Shown here: positions 43,631 through 51,601 of the stretch, one piece after another
Numbering within the stretch: position 1 is the first letter of the stretch
How the letters are laid out: each line of letters opens with the position of its first letter
NCBI GenBank assembly: GCA_049323795.1
Contig: JBMOOH010000005.1
Coordinates: 148,072 to 212,071 of the forward strand
Length of the DNA: 64,000 nt
Source: JAOADN01 sp049323795
GTDB taxonomy: Bacteria; Pseudomonadota; Alphaproteobacteria; Rhodobacterales; Rhodobacteraceae
Reading direction: 5' to 3'
Position numbers and translations under genes: made by a program
Notes under the pieces: model-generated
Databases searched by the model: none
Seen by the model: the letters and a program-made list of their open reading frames with translations, nothing else
Told to the model about the DNA's origin: nothing

Positions 43631-44366
43631 TCAGCCGCGGCCGGCGTCTCCGACCGCGATCTCGAGTTCCCGCCGCAGCTTGCGCGCCATCGCGTCGCGG
43701 AAGTCCCGATAGCCGAGGGCAGCCTCGGCAAAGGCGCCGGGCCCCCGCAGGACACGGGCCCGGAAATAGGCAGTCAGCTCGGCCAGCCCGGGTTCACCCC
43801 CCCCCCCCGGCCCTCGGGCAGCCCGACAGCCAGGCGTTCACCGTCCCCTGCCGTCCCGCCGGTGCGAAGCGCACCGCATCCGGCGCCGGTCCCGCGTTCG
43901 ACCTGCCGTCCCCGGCGAGGTCGAGCGTCAGGCGCCGGCAGCCGGGGCTCCGCGCAAGCAGGGCTTCGGCATAGACGATCGCGCTGCCGACGGCGGTCCC
44001 GGTCGGCGCCTCCACGGGCGACTGGGTGCGCAGCCGTCCGGCGACGGCATCGAGCGCTGCCGCACTGTCGATCACCGTCCAGTCCAGGATCAGCCTCTGG
44101 AATCGCTCGCCGCTCCATTCGAATATCGCCAGCGCGACCGGACTGCCGGGCAGGGCCAGAAAGTCGGACCGCACGCCGGGATCCTCGAGTGCCGCCGCCA
44201 TCCCCTCGACCATGAGGGCGTGCTCTGCCGGGTCTACCGACCCCGACCTGTCGAGACCGATCGCCAGCGCCTGGCGGCACTCCGCCGAGACCGCGCCCCC
44301 CGCCATGCCAGCGGCCATGCCCCCGGCCAGGACAAGCATCGCGATCCGGCCGCCGCGGCCTCTCAT
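43631..44366 (-). pseudogene. DUF1194 (VWA-like) gene, frameshifted at a run of 12 C
   Basis: The intact part starts at ATG 44366 with a signal peptide (LVLAGGMAAGMAGGAVSAEC) and a MIDAS-like DRSGSVD. It is like the gene directly upstream, with TLDLAGDGRSN matching that gene's LDLTGDGFSN. At 43797-43808 a G12 run on the coding strand leads straight into a TGA (43796-43794). With one G fewer (or two more) the frame continues to a TGA at 43631 and encodes GEPGLAELTAYFRARVLRGP, which aligns with the paralogue's C-terminus. Corrected length would be 244 aa. This may be a sequencing error, a recent mutation or a switchable tract. Confidence 0.75.
43797..43808. repeat. Homopolymer of 12 C
   Basis: Twelve consecutive C on the plus strand, inside the first DUF1194 gene. 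It is the longest mononucleotide run I saw in the window and coincides with the point where the reading frame breaks. Confidence 0.9.
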
Positions 44367-45184
44367 GACCCGCCGGACCCGGCGAGGCGCAGCGCCGGCG
44401 CCGGGAGGGCCGCGACTTCGGCATCACCAAGTTCCCGCAGGAGCTTGCGCACCATGGCCCTCTCGAAGTTCGCAAAGCCCCGTGCCGGCTCGGCGAAGGC
44501 GCCCGGTCCGCGGATCACCTCCTCCTCGAAATAGGCGAGGAGACGCGCCAGCGACGGCTCCTCGCCCGATCCCTGCTCTTCGGCGATCACCAGCGCATTG
44601 ACGGTGATGCCGCGGAATGTCTGCGCCGCGATCCGTCCGGGCGGCGGACCCTCGTTGGAGAAGCCGTCCCCGGTGAGATCGAGGATCATCGCCCCGCAGG
44701 TCCGCTGCTGCGCCAGCAGCGCCGCTCCGGCGAGCATCGCCCCGCCGAGGGCGGTCCTGCCCCCGCCGCCGGCCGGCCCGGCGCGGACCGCCGCCGCCAC
44801 CGCAGCCAGGTCGGCCTGCGCGCGGATGTCCAGCCAGGGCGACACGATCCGCGCGGTACCGAGGCCGCTCCAGTCGTAGACCGCCAGACGCACCAAGCCG
44901 CCCCGCGGCGCAAGGAAGGCCCGCACCACGTCGGGATCGGCGAGCGCACGCGCCAATCCTTCGCTCTGAAGCGCCATCTCGCCCGGATCGACCGACCGCG
45001 ACACGTCGAGCCCGATCGCCAGTGCGGTCCGGCAGTCCGCCGCGACGGCCGCGCCCGCCAGGGCCCAGGAGAAGGGGAGGGCGAAGCGGAAGAGGGATAC
45101 CGCCCTGCCCGCCGCCCTGCCCGCCGCCCGTGAAGCCGCCTGTGAAAGGGCTACCAGTGCCCCGTATTGCCCATGCTGGCCCAA
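44363..45184 (-). CDS. DUF1194 domain protein (periplasmic VWA-like)
   Basis: About 273 aa if started at TTG 45184; the true start is unclear because no ATG or GTG lies near the signal peptide (SLFRFALPFSWALAGAAVAA). The mature part begins DCRTALAIGLDVSRSVDPGE, in which DVSRS matches the DxSxS metal-ion site of von Willebrand A domains; LDLTGDGFSNEG follows. DUF1194 function is unknown. It is a paralogue of the frameshifted gene downstream, to which it couples by ATGA. Its N-terminal codons pass through a 12-bp tandem repeat. Confidence 0.7.
   Translation of the reverse strand: MGQHGQYGALVALSQAASRAAGRAAGRAVSLFRFALPFSWALAGAAVAADCRTALAIGLDVSRSVDPGEMALQSEGLARALADPDVVRAFLAPRGGLVRLAVYDWSGLGTARIVSPWLDIRAQADLAAVAAAVRAGPAGGGGRTALGGAMLAGAALLAQQRTCGAMILDLTGDGFSNEGPPPGRIAAQTFRGITVNALVIAEEQGSGEEPSLARLLAYFEEEVIRGPGAFAEPARGFANFERAMVRKLLRELGDAEVAALPAPALRLAGSGGS
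45101..45129. repeat. 12-bp tandem repeat at the 5-prime end of the DUF1194 gene
   Basis: CGCCCTGCCCGC occurs twice in a row (45101-45124) followed by a partial third unit (CGCCC). On the coding strand it encodes Arg-Ala-Ala-Gly repeats in the n-region of the signal peptide; the unit is a multiple of three, so copy changes keep frame. Confidence 0.7.
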
Positions 45185-45579
45185 GGTTCCGCCGGGGCGA
45201 GCGCCTCGCCCATCTGGAGAAGCTCGACCGAGACATTGTCGGGCGAGCGCACGAAGGCCATCCGCCCGTCGCGCGGCGGCCGGTTGATCGTGACGCCGTT
45301 CTTCCGGAGATGCGCGCACATGTCGTAGACGTTCTCGACCGCGTAGGCGAGGTGGCCGAAGTGGCGGCTGTCTGACGGGAGCCCGGTGTCCCCGTCCCAG
45401 TTGTGGGTGAGTTCGACCGGGCAGTCCTCCTGCCCCTCGGGCGCCATGAAGACGAGCGTGAAGCGGCCGTTCGGATAGTCGGTGCGGCGCGTGACCCTGA
45501 GGCCGAGGAGTTCGTAGAAGGCGATCGACTTTTCCAGATCGAGCACGCGGACCATCGTGTGCAGGTAGCGGACTTTCAT
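45151..45579 (-). CDS. gloA: Lactoylglutathione lyase-like VOC protein (glyoxalase I)
   Basis: 142 aa with two beta-alpha-beta-beta-beta modules. RYLHTMVRVLDLEKSIAFYE is the glyoxalase I start with the metal-ligand His; VELTHNWDGDTG, HFGHLAYAVENV and VELLQMG carry the further Glu/His ligands. It likely detoxifies methylglyoxal with glutathione. ATG at 45579 behind AAGGAA. The stop lies inside the 5-prime region assigned to the DUF1194 gene. Confidence 0.9.
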   Translation of the reverse strand: MKVRYLHTMVRVLDLEKSIAFYELLGLRVTRRTDYPNGRFTLVFMAPEGQEDCPVELTHNWDGDTGLPSDSRHFGHLAYAVENVYDMCAHLRKNGVTINRPPRDGRMAFVRSPDNVSVELLQMGEALAPAEPWASMGNTGHW

Positions 45580-45892
45580 GCGGGTTCCTTTCCGGGGTGG
45601 TCGGGGGAGAGGCTAGCGCGGCGCGGGGCGCGGGCAAAGGGGGCGATGCATATCTTGCACGTGGCGCCAGCCATGTGCAGCGCCCGCCCTTGAAGGTCTC
45701 TGCTACCGCCCGTGCCACCGGCACGGGCAGCGGTCGACCCGCCCGCCCCCAGGCGGGCGCTGACACGCCCGCCTCGGTCGGACGCCGTCCGTGGGCCCGA
45801 AACCAGCAACCCAACAACATATTGCGCTTCCACGCCCGCCTCACCACCATCTAAAGTTGTCCCCGATTCGCATGCCCCAAAGGACGCCGCCC
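45580..45892. other. 313-bp spacer between gloA and thyX
   Basis: Divergent spacer with no supported gene. It contains two GC-rich hairpins (45708-45728 and 45741-45758), listed separately, and no promoter pattern that I would defend. Confidence 0.6.
45708..45758. repeat. Two hairpins upstream of thyX, one sharing sequence with the nuoF hairpin
   Basis: GCCCGTGCC-ACC-GGCACGGGC (45708-45728) and GCCCGCC-CCCA-GGCGGGC (45741-45758). The right arm continues as GCACGGGCAGCG (45721-45732), identical to the left arm of the large hairpin behind nuoF (22815-22826), which suggests one repeat family at two sites. Confidence 0.6.
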
Positions 45893-46798
45893 ATGCCCCT
45901 CACCCCCGAGCAGCACGCCGAAATCGCCGAGGCCCGCACGGAAAGCCGCCCCACCCTCCGCGCCACCGCGCCCGGCATGGAAGCGCACCTCTACGTCGCC
46001 CACCCGGTGCTCGACCACGGCCTCGTCCGCGTCATCGACTACATGGGCGACGACGCCGCCATCACCCAGGCCGCCCGCGTCAGCTACGGCCGCGGCACCA
46101 GGACCGTCAGCAACGACGAGGGCCTCATCCGCTATCTCATGCGCCACTGGCACTCGACCCCCTTCGAGATGTGCGAGGTCAAGTTCCACGTCAAGCTGCC
46201 GGTCTTCGTCGCCCGCCAGTGGATCCGCCACCGCACCGCGAACGTGAACGAATACTCGGCCCGCTACTCGATCCTCGACCGCGAATTCTACATCCCCGCA
46301 CCCGAACACCTCGCCGCGCAGTCCACCCAGAACAACCAGGGAAGGGGAGAATTGCTGCAAGGAGAGGAGGCGCAGCGCGTGCTCGACTGGCTGCGCGACG
46401 ACGCCGCCCGCGCCTACGACCACTACGAGGCGATGCTGAGCCAGGAGGGCCAGCAGGGGCTGGCAAGGGAACTCGCCCGCATGAACCTGCCCGCCAACAT
46501 CTATACGCAATGGTACTGGAAGATCGACCTCCACAACCTCTTCCACTTCCTGCGCCTCCGGGCCGACGCCCACGCGCAGTACGAGATCCGGGCCTATGCC
46601 GAGGTGATGTGCGGGATCGTGCGGGACTGGGTGCCGCTCGCCTTCGGGGCGTTCGAGGATTACCGGATGGGGGGCGTGCAGGTCAGCGCGAAGGGGGCGG
46701 AGGTACTGCGGCGGCGGCTGACGGGAGAGGTGGTGACGCAGGAGACGAGCGGCATGAGCAAGGGGGAGTGGCGGGAGTTCGAGGGGGTTTGGGGGTGA
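45893..46798 (+). CDS. thyX: Flavin-dependent thymidylate synthase ThyX
   Basis: 301 aa. Converts dUMP to dTMP with FAD and methylenetetrahydrofolate. The ThyX motif is RHRTANVNEYSARY (family pattern RHRxxSxNxxSxR, with Asn in place of the first Ser, as is frequent in alphaproteobacteria). LRLRADAHAQYEIRAYAEVM is the second conserved block. ATG at 45893 is chosen for AAAGGA upstream; an ATG at 45872 is possible. It implies that this strain does not depend on ThyA for dTMP (inference). Confidence 0.95.
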   Translation: MPLTPEQHAEIAEARTESRPTLRATAPGMEAHLYVAHPVLDHGLVRVIDYMGDDAAITQAARVSYGRGTRTVSNDEGLIRYLMRHWHSTPFEMCEVKFHVKLPVFVARQWIRHRTANVNEYSARYSILDREFYIPAPEHLAAQSTQNNQGRGELLQGEEAQRVLDWLRDDAARAYDHYEAMLSQEGQQGLARELARMNLPANIYTQWYWKIDLHNLFHFLRLRADAHAQYEIRAYAEVMCGIVRDWVPLAFGAFEDYRMGGVQVSAKGAEVLRRRLTGEVVTQETSGMSKGEWREFEGVWG

Positions 46799-46985
46799 CG
46801 CCGGCACGACGAGAACGGGCGGCCAGCGCACTTGTCAAAGGGGTTCGGCTCTCTGGCATGGACTCACCTGTCCACGAAACCGCCAGCAGGCCGGTTCGGC
46901 GGATCAACGCCTCCCCTTCCCCCCCCCTTCCGCCCATGCTCTAATCGCCTCCCACCACCGTCCCCCAAGAAGGCAAGCAGTCCCT

Positions 46986-48956
46986 GTGGGCAACGACCTC
47001 CTCTCCCGCCCCCCCGACACCTATGACGCCCATTCCATCGAGGTCCTGGAAGGCCTCGAACCCGTCCGCAAGCGCCCCGGCATGTATATCGGCGGCACCG
47101 ACGAACGGGCGCTGCACCACCTTGTCGCGGAAATCCTCGACAACTCGATGGACGAGGCCGTCGCCGGACACGCGACCCGGATCGAGGTCGAGCTTCACGC
47201 CGACTATTCCGTCACGGTCCGGGACAACGGCCGCGGCATCCCGGTGGACCCGCACCCGAAATTTCCGGGGAAATCCGCGCTCGAGGTGATCCTCTGCACC
47301 CTGCATGCGGGCGGCAAGTTCGGCGGCGACGCCTACCAGACCTCCGGCGGCCTCCACGGCGTCGGCGCCTCGGTCGTCAACGCGCTCTCGGACTCGATGG
47401 TGGTCGAGGTCGCCCGCAACAAGGAACTCTGCGAACAGCGCTTCTCGCGCGGAATCCCCCTCGGGCCGGTGAGGAAGCTCGGCCCCGTCCAGAACCGCCG
47501 GGGCACCACCACCACCTTCCACGCCGACGCGGACATCTTCGGCCACCACCGCTTCAAACCCCAGCGGCTTCTCAGGATGGTCCGCTCCAAGGCCTACCTC
47601 TTTTCGGGCGTCGAGATCCGCTGGAAGACGGCGATCGAGGACGGCGACACGCCGATGGAGGCGACCTTCCATTTCCCCGGCGGCCTGTCGGACTACCTGG
47701 GCGAACAGCTCGCCGGCTCCACCACCTACGCCGACCGCCCCTTCGCGGGCAGAGTCGCCTTCCAGGAAAAGTTCGGCGTCCCCGGATCGGTGGAATGGGC
47801 GATCAACTGGACTCCGTCCCGCGACGGCTTCCTGCAAAGCTACTGCAACACCGTCCCGACCCCCGAGGGCGGCACGCACGAGGCCGGCTTCTGGGCCGCG
47901 ATCCTGAAGGGCATCCGCGCCTACGGCGAGCTTGCGAAGAACCGCAAGGCCAATGAGATCACGCGCGAAGACCTGATCGACGGCGCCTGCGCGATGGTGT
48001 CCTGCTTCATCCGCGAACCGGAATTCGTGGGCCAGACGAAGGACCGCCTCGCCAGCGCCGACGCCGCCCGCATGGTCGAGGGCGCGGTGCGCGACCATTT
48101 CGACACCTGGCTCGGGTCGGACCCGAAGGCCGCGGGGGCGATCCTCGATTTCCTCGTGCTGCGCGCCGAGGAACGCCAGCGCCGCCGCCAGGAGAAGGAA
48201 ACCGCCCGCAAGTCTGCGACGAAGCGTCTGCGCCTTCCCGGCAAGCTCGTGGACTGTTCGTCGAAGTCCCGCGAGGGAACCGAACTTTTCATCGTCGAAG
48301 GCGACAGCGCCGGCGGGTCCGCCAAGGGCGCCCGCAACCGCGAGACGCAGGCGCTCCTGCCGCTCAAGGGCAAGATCCTGAACGTCCTCGGCGCGGCAAG
48401 CGGCAAGATCGGCGACAACGCCGAGATCCGCGACATCTGCGAGGCGCTCGGCGTCGGCATGGGCACGAAGTTCAGCGTGGACGACCTGCGCTACGAGAAG
48501 ATCATCATCATGACCGACGCCGATGTCGACGGCGCCCACATCGCCTCGCTCCTGATGACCTTCTTCTTCACCCAGATGCGCCCCCTGATCGACAAGGGGT
48601 ACCTCTACCTCGCCTGCCCGCCCCTCTACCGCCTGACCCAGGGGGCCGAACGCATCTATGTGGCCTCCGACGCCGAGAAGGAGGCGTGGCTGGCGAAGGG
48701 TCTCGGCGGCCCCGGCAAGAAGGGCGGCGGCAAGATCGACGTCCAGCGCTTCAAGGGACTGGGCGAGATGGACGCCAAGGACCTGAAGGACACGACCATG
48801 AACCCCGAGACGCGGAAACTGATCCGCGTGACGATCCACGAGGACGAGCCGGGCACGACAGGCGATCTGGTGGAGCGGCTGATGGGAAAGAAGCCGGAAC
48901 TCAGGTTCCAGTACATCCAGGAGAATGCGCGTTTCGTGGAGGATCTGGACGTCTAG
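46986..48956 (+). CDS. parE: DNA topoisomerase IV subunit B
   Basis: 656 aa ATPase subunit of the decatenating topoisomerase. GHKL motifs: EILDNSMDEAVAGHA, VRDNGRGIPVDPHPK and TSGGLHGVGASVVNALS; TOPRIM motifs: FIVEGDSAGGSAKGARNRET and MTDADVDGAHIASLLMTFFF. Length and QTKDRL fit ParE rather than GyrB. Start is GTG at 46986. It converges on the RraA-family gene with a hairpin between them. Confidence 0.93.
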   Translation: MGNDLLSRPPDTYDAHSIEVLEGLEPVRKRPGMYIGGTDERALHHLVAEILDNSMDEAVAGHATRIEVELHADYSVTVRDNGRGIPVDPHPKFPGKSALEVILCTLHAGGKFGGDAYQTSGGLHGVGASVVNALSDSMVVEVARNKELCEQRFSRGIPLGPVRKLGPVQNRRGTTTTFHADADIFGHHRFKPQRLLRMVRSKAYLFSGVEIRWKTAIEDGDTPMEATFHFPGGLSDYLGEQLAGSTTYADRPFAGRVAFQEKFGVPGSVEWAINWTPSRDGFLQSYCNTVPTPEGGTHEAGFWAAILKGIRAYGELAKNRKANEITREDLIDGACAMVSCFIREPEFVGQTKDRLASADAARMVEGAVRDHFDTWLGSDPKAAGAILDFLVLRAEERQRRRQEKETARKSATKRLRLPGKLVDCSSKSREGTELFIVEGDSAGGSAKGARNRETQALLPLKGKILNVLGAASGKIGDNAEIRDICEALGVGMGTKFSVDDLRYEKIIIMTDADVDGAHIASLLMTFFFTQMRPLIDKGYLYLACPPLYRLTQGAERIYVASDAEKEAWLAKGLGGPGKKGGGKIDVQRFKGLGEMDAKDLKDTTMNPETRKLIRVTIHEDEPGTTGDLVERLMGKKPELRFQYIQENARFVEDLDV

Positions 48957-48978
48957 CCTTTCCGACGCAGACGGAAGC

Positions 48979-48995
48979 GCCGGACAGGCTCCGGC
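48979..48995. terminator. Candidate bidirectional terminator between parE and rraA-like gene
   Basis: GCCGGA-CAGGC-TCCGGC lies in the 50-bp gap between the convergent stops of parE (48956) and the RraA-family gene (49007). A short stem without T-run; position is the main support. Confidence 0.45.
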
Positions 48996-49006
48996 ATCCT
49001 GATCGG

Positions 49007-49705
49007 TCAGGTGCGTGAGTTCTCGAACGCGGTCCAAGCCTCTTCGAACATTGCGAAATCAAATCCGGGTTGACGCGCAGCGTCGAGAATTCCGCGCTCG
49101 GTGGCTTGGATCCGGCCGATCGAGGCGGCCAGCAAGGGAACCACGTCGTCCGGGATGATCAAGGCGCCGTGCCTGTCCGCGTGGACAAGATCACCGGACC
49201 GTACCGTCAGCCCCATGATCGACACCGGCGTTCCGATCTCACGGACATGGACGAAAGCATGGCTGGGACCGACACTTCCCGCAACGACGGAAAAGCCTTC
49301 TGGAAGGTCGCCGAGATCGCGCATGACGCCGTTCGTGACGGCGCCCGAAAGGCCCAGGCCCTTGTGCACGGTCGTGTTGATCTCGCCCCAGAAGGCGCCA
49401 ACGCAGTCGGGCCAGTCGAGGTCTTCGATGACGGCAACAGCTGGCTTTGGCCCGGTTGCCATTGCGCGGTAGTAGTTCATGCGTCGGGCACGGATGACTT
49501 CCGGTGGCTCGACGGGCGGCCGGCGCGCCGCGATCTTCGCCGTGACCGCATAGCCCACGACTGGCGGTTCATGTGGCGCGGAGCAGAGCATGGTGCCGCG
49601 GGTGAACGACGCGAAGCCCCGCTTGCCCTGCGCCGTCTCGATGGCGTTGCAGACGGTCGGGGTGTCGACAGATCGCAGAAGAGAGAGAATATCCGGGGAA
49701 AGCAT
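49007..49705 (-). CDS. RraA-family protein (HMG/oxaloacetate aldolase-like)
   Basis: 232 aa. NYYRAMATGPKPAVAVIEDL, GAFWGEINTTVHKGLGLSGA, VTNGVMRDLGDLP and GDLVHADRHGALIIPDDV are the family landmarks; in the aldolases the G-x-x-R-D segment (here GVMRDL) binds metal and oxaloacetate or 4-hydroxy-4-methyl-2-oxoglutarate. Regulators of RNase E (RraA proper) share the fold but are shorter. ATG at 49705 shares its A with the upstream hydrolase stop (TGATG). The setting points to a catabolic aldolase or decarboxylase (inference). Confidence 0.8.
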   Translation of the reverse strand: MLSPDILSLLRSVDTPTVCNAIETAQGKRGFASFTRGTMLCSAPHEPPVVGYAVTAKIAARRPPVEPPEVIRARRMNYYRAMATGPKPAVAVIEDLDWPDCVGAFWGEINTTVHKGLGLSGAVTNGVMRDLGDLPEGFSVVAGSVGPSHAFVHVREIGTPVSIMGLTVRSGDLVHADRHGALIIPDDVVPLLAASIGRIQATERGILDAARQPGFDFAMFEEAWTAFENSRT

Positions 49706-50400
49706 CAGGGGCACTCCGAAAGCCATTCGACAAGCGCTGCTGTCGTTGCGGCGGGCTGTTCCAGCGGCGGCAGATGCCCTGCGCCTTCCACCACCACCAG
49801 TCGCGATTGCGGCATCAGCGCGTGCATCAGGTCGTGCCGGTCGCGGGGGCAGAGGCGATCCTCCTGCCCCATCAGAACGAGCGCGGGGCCGTGAAAGGCC
49901 GCCAGCGCTGCCTGCCGGTCCGGTCTGTCCCGAAGCGCGCGGGACTGGCGCTCGAAAACTCCGGGACCGAGCGACAACGCCATCTCCATGCAAAGCTCGA
50001 GGATGCGCGCCTTCTCCGGACCTTCGGCAAGATAGTTCGGCTTCATCTCGTCGCGCATGACCGCGCGGAGGCCGCCCGCCAGCGCCCGCTCGATCTGTGG
50101 GCCGCGGCGGGCCCGCACCTCCGGCAGTTCCGCGCGGGCATTGGTGTCGAGCAGGGCGAGGCGTTTGACCCGTTCGGGGGCTTGCGCCAGCACCTCCATC
50201 GCGACGATCCCGCCCATCGACAAGCCGGCGAGCGCGAAGCGGGGCGGCGCGAGGCGAAGGACCCCGGCCGCGAGCGCTGCCGTCGTATCGGCTTCGGCCA
50301 AGGGTGCATGAAGGACGGCTCGCGCTGCGAACGCGCCCATGACCGGCCCCCACAGGCGGGCGTCGCACATCATGCCGGGCAGAAGGACGACTGGCGTCAT
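49705..50400 (-). CDS. Alpha/beta hydrolase
   Basis: 231 aa. The nucleophile elbow is ALAGLSMGGIVAMEVL (Gly-Leu-Ser-Met-Gly), the acid lies in LVLMGQEDRLCPRD and the catalytic His in VVEGAGHLPPLEQP. PVVLLPGMMCDARLWGPV at the N-terminus holds the oxyanion loop. It resembles 3-oxoadipate enol-lactonase/BioH-like hydrolases; substrate unknown. Coupled by ATGA to the MetE-like gene and by TGATG to the RraA-like gene. Confidence 0.85.
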   Translation of the reverse strand: MTPVVLLPGMMCDARLWGPVMGAFAARAVLHAPLAEADTTAALAAGVLRLAPPRFALAGLSMGGIVAMEVLAQAPERVKRLALLDTNARAELPEVRARRGPQIERALAGGLRAVMRDEMKPNYLAEGPEKARILELCMEMALSLGPGVFERQSRALRDRPDRQAALAAFHGPALVLMGQEDRLCPRDRHDLMHALMPQSRLVVVEGAGHLPPLEQPAATTAALVEWLSECP

Positions 50401-51518
50401 GCGACCCTTCGCGCGCCTTCCTTGAGCGTGGCGAGCTTCGCCCAGGCGATCTCGGGGTCGACCGCGCCGAAGCCCGCGAAGGTGCCGAAGCCGCAGTCGG
50501 ACCCGGCGATCACCCGGTCCGACCCGAAGACTTGCGCAAACCTTTCGAGGCGTTGTGCGACCAGGTCGGGGTGCTCGACGAAGTTCGTCGTGGTGTCGAC
50601 CGCGCCGGGGACCAGGATGCGGTCGTCGGGCACTTCCCCCGCGCGGTCGCGGAAGATGGTCCATTCGTGGCCGTGGCGGGGGTTTGCGGTTTCAAAGAGG
50701 ATGTAGCGGGCGCGGACCTTCATCAGGACGGGAAAGACCTTGGCCATATCGATGTCGCAGACGTGCGGGCCTTCGTAGTTGCCCCAGCAGATGTGGACCC
50801 GGATCCTGTCCTGCGGCAGGGAGCCAAGCGCGTGGTTCAGCGCCTCGACGTGGGTTTCGGCAACCGTCAGGAAGGCTTCGTCGGTCAGGTGGGTGAAGAT
50901 CATGTGGCGGCTGAGCGCAAGGTCGGGGCAGTCGACCTGAAGGTCGAGGCCGGCTTCGACGATGGTGCGGTATTCGTCCCTCATCGCGTCGGCCAGTGCC
51001 GCGAGATAGCCCTCGCGCGTGGGGTAGAAGGCGTTCTGGAGGAAGAGCGAGATCACCCCCGGCGAGGCCGCGTTCATGAAGCCGCGCGCCACGCCGTGCT
51101 TCGCCATCGCAGCCTTCAACGCCTTGATATCCTTCTGCAGCTCCCCCTGCCCCTTCGACCGCACGGCGTCGGTGCACATGGGCCGGGCGTATTGCGGCGT
51201 GCCGCCCTGCTTGGCCAGGCGGTCGAGGAAGGTCGGGAACATCCTGAGGTCGGCGGGCGCGTTCCGGGGGCTGTCGCCGGAGAAGCCCGTGTAGCGGTCC
51301 TTGACATAGGTGGCGTAGGAAATCTTCGAGGCTTCCCCGTCACTTACGATGTCGATCCCGGCCTCTTTCTGGCGCCGCACGTTCTCGGCCACCGCTCCGG
51401 CCATGCAGGCGTCGAAGGCGGCAGGATCGCAGTCCTCGCCCCGTTCGCGGGCGAAGAGGAAATCGACGACCTTCTGCGGGCGTGGGAGCGATCCGACATG
51501 GGTGGCGAGCAGAGGCAT
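50397..51518 (-). CDS. Cobalamin-independent methionine synthase-like protein (MetE C-terminal family)
   Basis: 373 aa, equal to one catalytic barrel of MetE without the N-terminal half. LLATHVGSLPRPQKVVDFLF matches the GSxPRP start; zinc ligands are recognisable as His-x-Cys in RVHICWGNYEGPH and the late Cys in VIAGSDCGFGTFAG. Such short relatives include methyltransferases and demethylases acting on substrates other than homocysteine. Its place in a catabolic operon next to a hydrolase and an aldolase suggests a demethylation or C-C/C-S step, not methionine synthesis (inference). Confidence 0.8.
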   Translation of the reverse strand: MPLLATHVGSLPRPQKVVDFLFARERGEDCDPAAFDACMAGAVAENVRRQKEAGIDIVSDGEASKISYATYVKDRYTGFSGDSPRNAPADLRMFPTFLDRLAKQGGTPQYARPMCTDAVRSKGQGELQKDIKALKAAMAKHGVARGFMNAASPGVISLFLQNAFYPTREGYLAALADAMRDEYRTIVEAGLDLQVDCPDLALSRHMIFTHLTDEAFLTVAETHVEALNHALGSLPQDRIRVHICWGNYEGPHVCDIDMAKVFPVLMKVRARYILFETANPRHGHEWTIFRDRAGEVPDDRILVPGAVDTTTNFVEHPDLVAQRLERFAQVFGSDRVIAGSDCGFGTFAGFGAVDPEIAWAKLATLKEGARRVA

Positions 51519-51559
51519 CGGGGCGGCCTTTCGTGAGTATCGGCATATGGCAGGCGAAG

Positions 51560-51592
51560 GGCATCCGTCCCGACAGCGCCGGGACGGATGCC
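51560..51592. terminator. 13-bp perfect hairpin between the cupin and MetE-like genes
   Basis: GGCATCCGTCCCG and CGGGACGGATGCC flank the 7-nt loop ACAGCGC in the 83-bp spacer. It is the strongest stem in the locus and may separate two transcription units: ABC-ATPase to cupin upstream, MetE-like to RraA-like downstream. There is no T-run. Confidence 0.6.
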
Positions 51593-51601
51593 GGTCGTCA
51601 C

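Noticed and set aside
46941..49037. 698-codon frame antisense to parE
   Set aside because: Same codon-bias artefact; no start signal or recognisable protein sequence, and parE on the other strand is unambiguous.
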